A DNA stretch of 64,000 bases from JBGPTK01 sp963797765. GTDB taxonomy: Bacteria; Acidobacteriota; Terriglobia; Acidiferrales; UBA7541. Made by a program: the position numbers and the translations under genes. Below are positions 58,070-64,000 of this stretch, in pieces (position 1 is the stretch's first letter; the number at the start of each line of letters is the position of its first letter). The notes under the pieces were generated by a model. It was not told the origin of the DNA and did not search any database. It saw only the letters and a program-made list of their open reading frames with translations. Where the stretch lies: positions 62,001-126,000 of the forward strand of contig CAWCQU010000004.1 of the NCBI GenBank assembly GCA_963797765.1, given 5' to 3'.

Positions 58070-58837
58070 ATGGCCACTACACCTTTTGGCGATCACCTCC
58101 GGCGCGAGCGGGAGATGCGCGGCGTATCCTTGGAAGAAATCTCAAGCGCAACGCGGATCAGCGTCCATTTTCTGCAAGCTCTGGAGAATGAGAAATGGGA
58201 CATCCTCCCCGGCGGCATTTTCAATCGTGGCTTCATTCGGGCCGTGGCGCACTTCCTTGGCTTGGACGAAGAAAGCCTGATCGCCGAATATGCCCTGACC
58301 ACGAACGATAAACCGGCGGTGACCGTGTGGTCCAAGCCTCCTGCGAAATCTCCCGCTTGGTTATTGCCAGCGCTTGCTGGCCTGCTCCTTGTGGTGTTGG
58401 CAGTGGCGGGATGGATGGGATTCCGGCACTTTGGTTCTCGCCTGAAATTCTGGCACAGAGATACTAAAACCCCGATTTCTCAACCCACAGGAATGCAGCC
58501 AGCCGGCTCCACTCCTCAACCGGCGGTACCTCCCTCGGCAGCCTCCAATCCCTCGCCCGGAAAACATGGTGGGCTCGAACTAAAGGTCCAAGCCGGCAAA
58601 TCAACAAGGTTAAAGGTAATTGCAGACGGTAAAACTGCGTTCAATGGCAGGTTGGTGGCTGGCCAGTCGCAAGTATTTCAAGCCAATGATGGCTTTCAAA
58701 TAACATCCAGCGACGCTAGTGCGGTAGTCCTCGAGCTGAACAGCCAGATTCAAGCGCCGCTTGGTCCGGCGGGACAGCCCGGAAACGTCACGCTGTCCCG
58801 TAAAGACCTGAAGCCTTCTCCAGGAGGAAAAGATTAG
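58070..58837 (+). CDS. RodZ-like HTH membrane protein
   Basis: 255 residues: cytoplasmic HTH_25 domain (GDHLRREREMRGVSLEEIS, up to about 85), one transmembrane segment (about 99-120), a proline-rich linker and a periplasmic DUF4115 domain at the end (LKVQAGKSTRLKVIADGK). RodZ links the MreB rod apparatus to the membrane. No mre genes are nearby. Divergent from the GGDEF gene. Confidence 0.86.
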   Translation: MATTPFGDHLRREREMRGVSLEEISSATRISVHFLQALENEKWDILPGGIFNRGFIRAVAHFLGLDEESLIAEYALTTNDKPAVTVWSKPPAKSPAWLLPALAGLLLVVLAVAGWMGFRHFGSRLKFWHRDTKTPISQPTGMQPAGSTPQPAVPPSAASNPSPGKHGGLELKVQAGKSTRLKVIADGKTAFNGRLVAGQSQVFQANDGFQITSSDASAVVLELNSQIQAPLGPAGQPGNVTLSRKDLKPSPGGKD

Positions 58838-58844
58838 CGCGGAG

Positions 58845-59795
58845 TTGCTTGCCGAGATCCGCTCCGGCCAAGCCAAATTTGAACGAAAGCTTGCCGTCTG
58901 CGCGGGCAGTGCCGGCCTTTCTCCCGAAGACCGGGTCGAAGTTCTCGCGATCCTTCTTCAGGATGAAGCGTTCAAGGAACGCGCTGCCTATGCCCTGCTG
59001 GCCCAGCCCGTCGAATCTTTTCTTTCCGCACTCATCCGCTCCGATGCCGCTCCCGAATTATTCACTTACTGTGCCGAAAACCTGGCCGAAAGACCTGGCA
59101 TCGCCGATTTCCTGGCCAGGAATCCGGCCTGCCCGATCGAAGCTCTTGTTCGCACTTCGCGTTTTGTCACCTCTGCTGGCGCGCAATCCTTGTTCGACAA
59201 TTTAGACCGCCTGACCACTGACCCGATTTTGATTGTGGTACTCGAGCGCTGCCCGTCTCTCACGGTCGAGCAGCGCGAATTGATCAGAGAGCTGCAGAAA
59301 GGAGCCAGTGCGGAAGTCGGGCCGGAACTCCTGGATGCGATCGCTGCGCTCGAGCCCGATCTCGAAAAGCGGCGCACGATGCTGCAGAAACTTTCCCAGA
59401 TGAACGTGGTCGAGCGCGTGCAACTCGCGCTGAAAGGCGGCCGCGAAGAACGCATGATGCTGATCCGGGATCCAAACAAGGTTGTTCAGCGCGCCGTTTT
59501 GCAGTCGCCAAAATTGAGCCCCGCGGAAGTGGAAAGTTTTGCCGCCATGGGAAACTTGACCGCTGAAATCCTCAGAGTCATCTCAGCGAGTCGCATGTAC
59601 ATGAAGAACTACACCATTGTGCGTAATCTCGTATCCAATCCGAAGACGCCGCTCGAAGTTTCCCTTCACTTGCTGCCGCGCTTGATCGCACGCGACTTGA
59701 AAATTCTCACGACAAACAAAAATGTCCCGGATGTGCTGCGTTCCAACGCGCTCAAGCTGCATCGCCAGCGCAGCGAATCCCGCACCCAGTCCTGA
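58845..59795 (+). CDS. Helical-repeat protein of unknown function
   Basis: 316 residues from TTG. Regularly spaced pairs of helices and a recurring N-P-x-x-P pattern (ARNPACP, DPNKV, SNPKTPLEV) suggest a HEAT-like or leucine-rich variant solenoid. No signal peptide and no catalytic motif. AGGAGG at 58822-58827 is 17 nt from this TTG but 5 nt from an in-frame ATT at 58833 that overlaps the RodZ stop, so the real start may be the ATT. Co-transcribed with rodZ. Confidence 0.75.
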   Translation: MLAEIRSGQAKFERKLAVCAGSAGLSPEDRVEVLAILLQDEAFKERAAYALLAQPVESFLSALIRSDAAPELFTYCAENLAERPGIADFLARNPACPIEALVRTSRFVTSAGAQSLFDNLDRLTTDPILIVVLERCPSLTVEQRELIRELQKGASAEVGPELLDAIAALEPDLEKRRTMLQKLSQMNVVERVQLALKGGREERMMLIRDPNKVVQRAVLQSPKLSPAEVESFAAMGNLTAEILRVISASRMYMKNYTIVRNLVSNPKTPLEVSLHLLPRLIARDLKILTTNKNVPDVLRSNALKLHRQRSESRTQS

Positions 59796-59842
59796 TCAGG
59801 AAACCGGCCCATGAATTGATGAATCTCCGGGAAAGCAATTCT

Positions 59843-61306
59843 CTATTTCGCGGCTCCGCTGGCTAGTGATGCGCTGGTTTTCTTTGCGATTTCGCGGGCC
59901 TTTTCTAAAATCTCATTTTCATTCAGCGTCAGCATCTTCCGATGCTCCATCACCGTTCGCCCGCCGACGATCACGGTGTCCACATCCGCTGCTTTCAGCG
60001 CGTAGACCAGTTGAGAATAAATATTGTAGAGCGGGGTGGAGTGGGGCGCATCCGTGCGAATCAGGATCAGGTCAGCCTTCTTTCCCGGCTCCAGCGAGCC
60101 GATTTCTTTCTCCATGTGCACCGCATGCGCGCCGCCAATGGTGGCCATCTCCACCACCTGCTGTGCTGGTAGAGCCCGCGGATCGCCCCGCGAGATTTTC
60201 TGAAGCTTCGCTGCCAGGTCCATTTCACGGAACATGTCCAGATCGTTGTTGCTCGCGGCTCCGTCCGTGCCTAATCCTTCGCGAACTCCCCCTGCGATCA
60301 TGTCCACCACCGGGCTCACCCCGCTTGCGGTTTTCATGTTGCTCGAAGGGTTGTGTACGCAACCCACGCCATGCTCTGCTAGCAGAGCAATGTCGCCCGC
60401 ATCCACCCAGATGCAATGCGCCCCAATCACGTCTGGCCCCAGCACTCCAATCCGTTCCAGATAACCCGCCGGTGTCGCTCCATGCTTGACGCGGCTTTGT
60501 TCCAATTCAAAAAGCGCCTCCGAAAGATGAATCTGGATCGGCGCGTGATAACGGCGCGCCAGGGCCGCCGATTCCTGCAACGTTTTCTCGGAACAGGTAT
60601 AAATCGAATGAGGGCCGACCGAAGCAATGATCAGCGGATCTCCTTTCCACCGTTTTAAGAAATCTTCCGTATAGGCGAAAGCTTGCGCGGTTGTCTTGTT
60701 ATCCGGCGCTGGAAAATCAATGATCGTTTCGGCCAGGACGCCGCGCATGCCCGCCTCTTTCGTCACCCAGGCCACCGCGTCCTCGAAATAGTACATGTCC
60801 GCGTACGTGGTCGTTCCTCCGCGAAGCATTTCCAGAATGCCCAGCCGCGTTCCCCATACCACGAAATCTTCGGTGACGTTTTTCGCTTCCGCCGGGAAAA
60901 TATATTTTTCCAGCCAATCATTCAGCGCCAGATCGTCTGCCAATCCGCGAAATAACGTCATCGCGGCGTGTTGGTGGCCATTGATCAGCCCGGGCATCAC
61001 GATCATTCCCGTCGCATCGATTCGTTTCGCCGCTTCAACTCGCGCTTCCATTTCCGCAAGAGTTCCAACGCCCACGATCGTATCGCCACGCACGGCGATC
61101 GCGCCGCCTTCGAGAATTCGCCGCGATCCGTCCATCGTGACCACCGTGCCACCGGTGATCAGCACGTCCGCGTGATCCTTTGCCATCGCACTCTGCGCCT
61201 GCAAAGCAAGCGCGAACAAAACCACCACACTGCAAATCAGCGCGGATAAACGCACACTAGAACATGGACAAGGCATGGCGCGTAAATATGGCCAAAGGGT
61301 TTTCAT
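59843..61306 (-). CDS. Exported amidohydrolase, TRZ/ATZ (SAH/MTA deaminase-like) family
   Basis: About 487 residues. A signal peptide (core at about 21-37, cleavage near SAMAKD) precedes a metal-dependent amidohydrolase: GLINGHQHAAMT (HxH), the later HCIWVDAGD and the TDGAASNN segment. Nearest known types deaminate adenosine-like compounds, guanine or triazines. The gene follows cdd and PNP and NupC on one strand, so nucleobase or nucleoside deamination outside the cytoplasm is likely. ATG at 61306 has GAGAG upstream; a GTG at 61363 overlaps the cdd stop. Confidence 0.83.
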   Translation of the reverse strand: MKTLWPYLRAMPCPCSSVRLSALICSVVVLFALALQAQSAMAKDHADVLITGGTVVTMDGSRRILEGGAIAVRGDTIVGVGTLAEMEARVEAAKRIDATGMIVMPGLINGHQHAAMTLFRGLADDLALNDWLEKYIFPAEAKNVTEDFVVWGTRLGILEMLRGGTTTYADMYYFEDAVAWVTKEAGMRGVLAETIIDFPAPDNKTTAQAFAYTEDFLKRWKGDPLIIASVGPHSIYTCSEKTLQESAALARRYHAPIQIHLSEALFELEQSRVKHGATPAGYLERIGVLGPDVIGAHCIWVDAGDIALLAEHGVGCVHNPSSNMKTASGVSPVVDMIAGGVREGLGTDGAASNNDLDMFREMDLAAKLQKISRGDPRALPAQQVVEMATIGGAHAVHMEKEIGSLEPGKKADLILIRTDAPHSTPLYNIYSQLVYALKAADVDTVIVGGRTVMEHRKMLTLNENEILEKAREIAKKTSASLASGAAK

Positions 61307-61359
61307 TTGTACTCTCGTGATATGGCTTGCGGAGTTTGTGTAGTCCGAAATTTTCATCT

Positions 61360-61755
61360 TCACGACAAGAACGAAGAATCAAAGGGCCTCGGCAGCAGCG
61401 TACCCGAGCGCTCTTCTTCCACTTTGCCTTTCAGATTCGAGAGGATCACTGGAATATCATTGCAAAATTCCCAGATCAGCTGCCGGCAAGGACCGCAAGG
61501 CGGCGTCAGCACATCCGTATCCGCTACTACAGCAATCGCATCGAACCCGCGTTCGCCCTCCGAAATTGCTTTCAGCAATGCCACGCGCTCGGCGCACACG
61601 GTCAATCCCAAGGTCGCATTCTCGACGTTGCACCCCGTGTAGATACGCCCGGACTTCGCGCGTAGCGCCGAACCAACCCGGAAATTCGAGAAAGGTGCGT
61701 AGGCGTACTCGCGCGCTTTCATTGCCGCGGCGATCAAGCTGTCGTATTCGCTCAT
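61360..61755 (-). CDS. cdd: Cytidine deaminase
   Basis: 131 residues, tetrameric type. CNVENATLGLTVCAERVAL carries a zinc Cys and the catalytic Glu in AE, and PCGPCRQ the two other zinc Cys. It converts cytidine and deoxycytidine to uridine forms. Second salvage enzyme of the operon. Confidence 0.94.
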   Translation of the reverse strand: MSEYDSLIAAAMKAREYAYAPFSNFRVGSALRAKSGRIYTGCNVENATLGLTVCAERVALLKAISEGERGFDAIAVVADTDVLTPPCGPCRQLIWEFCNDIPVILSNLKGKVEEERSGTLLPRPFDSSFLS

Positions 61756-61805
61756 TGCCTGGTCACTTTCATACCGTTAATCATCTGCCGGACAAATTAC
61801 AATCC

Positions 61806-62720
61806 CTAACTCACATCGGACGCAATTTTCGGGATCACCGCGCGCAACAGTGCCATGAACTGGCCCTTCACACGCTCGCCCGTTTCCAGAACTTCCTGGT
61901 GATTGATTACCACATCCAAAATTCCCGCCGCCATATTCGTGACGCACGAAATTCCCAACACGCGAATACCCATGTGCCGCGCCGCAATCACCTCCGGCAC
62001 GGTGGACATCCCCACCAGGTCCGCTCCAATCGTCCTCAGGTAACGAATTTCCGCCGGAGTTTCATAGCTCGGGCCGGACAACCCGGCATAAATTCCCTCA
62101 AACACTTTGATTTTCAGCCGCATCGCTTCCTGCAGTGCAAATTCCCTGTACTCTTTCCAGTAGCCCTGCGTCATATCATTGAAGCGCGGACCAAACCTTT
62201 CGTCGTTCGCTCCGATCAACGGATTCGAACCCTGCAAATTGATGTGATCGCGTATCACCACCAATGCGCCCTGTTCGAATTCCGTATTAATTCCCCCGGC
62301 TGCATTCGTCAGGATCGCGGCGCGAATTCCCATCCGCGCGAATACCCGCATCGGAAAAATCACATCCTTCAACGAATATCCCTCATAAAAATGCACGCGT
62401 CCCTGCATCGCCGCCACGGGAACGGCGCCCACTTTGCCGATCACCAGGCGTCCCGCATGCCCGATCGCCGTCGAGCGCGGGTAGGAAGGAATTTTCTCGT
62501 ACGGCACGCGCGTCGCGCCTTCAAGTTCATCCGCGAACGCGCCCAACCCCGATCCCAGCACTAGTCCGATCTTCGGCCGCAACTTCGTCTTCGACAAAAT
62601 AAGTTTTGCCGCGCGCTCCGCCCGCGCAAATTCTTCGCCCGATTTTCCAGATTTGTCCGTTTGCCTGACCAGAGTAGCCACCCGCCTGTAGTCCGCCTTC
62701 CCGCCAGCGGCGAAATTCAA
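61806..62720 (-). CDS. Purine nucleoside phosphorylase (trimeric, PNP-I)
   Basis: 304 residues. LGSGLGAFADEL, GHAGRLVIG, HFYEGY, TNAAGGINTEF and GLSGPSYETPAEIR are the trimeric PNP landmarks, preferring inosine and guanosine. The TTG start has GGAAAGAG upstream. Lies 28 bp from nupC and feeds the released bases into salvage. Confidence 0.93.
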   Translation of the reverse strand: MNFAAGGKADYRRVATLVRQTDKSGKSGEEFARAERAAKLILSKTKLRPKIGLVLGSGLGAFADELEGATRVPYEKIPSYPRSTAIGHAGRLVIGKVGAVPVAAMQGRVHFYEGYSLKDVIFPMRVFARMGIRAAILTNAAGGINTEFEQGALVVIRDHINLQGSNPLIGANDERFGPRFNDMTQGYWKEYREFALQEAMRLKIKVFEGIYAGLSGPSYETPAEIRYLRTIGADLVGMSTVPEVIAARHMGIRVLGISCVTNMAAGILDVVINHQEVLETGERVKGQFMALLRAVIPKIASDVS

Positions 62721-62748
62721 AATCTCTTTCCACTTGTGCGTCGCCGCG

Positions 62749-63984
62749 CTACTTCAACATAATTCCAACAATTGACGCGGACATCAAATTCGCCATGGTC
62801 CCTGCCAGCATCGCGCGAATTCCCAGCCGCGCCAAATCATCCTTTTTATTCGGCGCCAGCGCGCCGATGCCGCCGATTTGAATTCCAATGGAACTGAAAT
62901 TCGCAAACCCGCACAGCGCGAATGTAGCCAACGTAAATGAACGCGGATCGAGGATGTCCTTCATCTGCCCCAATTTCCCAAACGCCACCAGTTCATTCAG
63001 CACCATGCGGGTGCCCAGCAAACTGCCGATCGCCCCGCAGTCTTTCCACGGCACGCCAATCACCCAAGCCACGGGCGCCAGAAACCATCCAAAAATCTGT
63101 TCCAGGCTGGTAGGGAAATAAATGAATCCGTGCCGCCCCAGAAATCCGTGTATGCCCCCCAAAATTCCATCGCACAAATAAATCATCGCGATAAATGAAA
63201 TCAGCATCGCTCCCACATTAATCGCCAGGTTCAATCCATCCGACGTGCCTCGCGACAGCGCTCCAAGCGCGTTGGTATCCTTTTCCAGATCGGCCATTTG
63301 AACCACTCCTGCCGTGCGCGGCGTTTCCGTTTCCGGCACCAGCATCTTGGCCAGCAAAATTGTCGCCGGTGCGGTCATGATCACAGCGGTGATCAAATGT
63401 TTCGCATCGATTCCGAACGCAATGTAAGCAGCCATGATCCCGCCCGAAACGTGTGCCATTCCGCTGGTCATGATGGTCATCAATTCTGATCGAGTCACGT
63501 CCGGCAGGTACGGACGAATCGTCAGCGGCGCTTCAGTCTGACCCATGAAGATACTGGCGGCCACGTTCAGAGACTCGGCCCCGCTCGCCCCCATCAGTCG
63601 CGTCATCACTTTCGCCGCCTGCTTCACGATGAACGGCATCACGCCGTAGTAATAGAGCAACGCAAAAAGCGCCGCGATAAAAATAATCGTTGGCAGCACT
63701 TGAAACGCAAAAATAAATCCGATATTGGAATTTTGTTTGCCCAGCGGGCCAAACACAAACTCGGAGCCGTAAAAAGCATAGCTCAGCAATTTATTCACCG
63801 CATCGCCCGCCAACCGGAACAGCCTTTGCCCGACGCTCGTATCAAGCACAAAAAACGCAAAGGCAATCTGCAGCCCCAATCCCCACGCCACCGTCTTCTT
63901 GCGAATCGCGCTACGGTTGGTGGAAAACAAATAGGCAAGGCCCATCATGGTGATCAGGCCCAATACGCCGGTCAGTCGGTGCAT
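62749..63984 (-). CDS. NupC-family concentrative nucleoside transporter
   Basis: 411 residues with about ten membrane segments. MGQTEAPLTIRPYL and GIDAKHLI and GTRMVLNELVAFGKL are CNT family signatures for nucleoside binding. GGAGGG precedes the ATG. It is the first gene of the operon with PNP, Cdd and the exported amidohydrolase; import is probably coupled to protons or sodium. Confidence 0.93.
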   Translation of the reverse strand: MHRLTGVLGLITMMGLAYLFSTNRSAIRKKTVAWGLGLQIAFAFFVLDTSVGQRLFRLAGDAVNKLLSYAFYGSEFVFGPLGKQNSNIGFIFAFQVLPTIIFIAALFALLYYYGVMPFIVKQAAKVMTRLMGASGAESLNVAASIFMGQTEAPLTIRPYLPDVTRSELMTIMTSGMAHVSGGIMAAYIAFGIDAKHLITAVIMTAPATILLAKMLVPETETPRTAGVVQMADLEKDTNALGALSRGTSDGLNLAINVGAMLISFIAMIYLCDGILGGIHGFLGRHGFIYFPTSLEQIFGWFLAPVAWVIGVPWKDCGAIGSLLGTRMVLNELVAFGKLGQMKDILDPRSFTLATFALCGFANFSSIGIQIGGIGALAPNKKDDLARLGIRAMLAGTMANLMSASIVGIMLK

Positions 63985-64000
63985 CCCTGCCCTCCAATGT

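Overview
The window reads as a slice of a soil or groundwater Acidobacteriota chromosome. This is an inference from gene content and style: moderately GC-rich DNA, secreted TPR proteins, a Lpt/RpoN/RapZ block showing a Gram-negative envelope, and frequent GTG and TTG starts. No rRNA is present to fix the taxonomy. Almost every gene is ordinary chromosomal coding sequence. The only clearly decayed stretch is at about 10.6-12.9 kb.

Layout. (1) 1-10.6 kb, all on the minus strand: an Rrf2-type regulator, a hemerythrin-domain protein, then a tightly packed respiratory operon. It encodes a GltD-like flavo/iron-sulfur protein, a Rieske protein, cytochrome b, a hexaheme cytochrome c, a Tat-exported molybdopterin oxidoreductase of the type II DMSO-reductase family, its four-cluster iron-sulfur subunit, and the start of a further exported subunit cut by the window edge. 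Together they look like a quinol-oxidising bc complex wired to a periplasmic nitrate reductase-like enzyme. (2) 10.6-13 kb: IS630 remnant, tRNA-Arg(TCG), a frameshifted DUF72 gene, tRNA-Cys(GCA). (3) 13-24.4 kb: housekeeping and hydrolytic genes (SppA, GalT, YraN, a methyltransferase, a class III aminotransferase, CysS, a GH16 glucanase, an M28 membrane peptidase, a GNAT). (4) 24.6-29.9 kb, plus strand: Smc, PurC and a small Fis-type protein. (5) 31.5-35.7 kb, plus strand: an SDR, then a MarR/pirin/DoxX/NmrA/nitroreductase set with a palindromic operator, probably an electrophile or quinone stress cluster. (6) 35.7-39.4 kb: Dcd, an HU/IHF-like protein, a site-2 protease and an APC permease.

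(7) 39.4-58.0 kb, all minus strand: first (in transcription order) a GAF-GGDEF cyclase, a single microcompartment shell protein and an acylating aldehyde dehydrogenase with a targeting-type tail. These are followed by a fused LptC/LptA protein, LptB, RpoN, RapZ, an MsbA-like exporter, YicC, Gmk, RpoZ, CoaBC, a family 4 uracil-DNA glycosylase, an EamA transporter and PriA. (8) 58.0-59.8 kb, plus strand: a RodZ-like protein and a repeat protein with an odd start. (9) 59.8-64 kb, minus strand: a nucleoside salvage operon (NupC, purine nucleoside phosphorylase, cytidine deaminase, exported amidohydrolase).

The two most interesting systems are the bc-linked periplasmic molybdoenzyme operon and the one-shell-protein microcompartment pair whose enzyme carries a helix plus an EutQ-like tail. 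Substrates of both are not readable from sequence.
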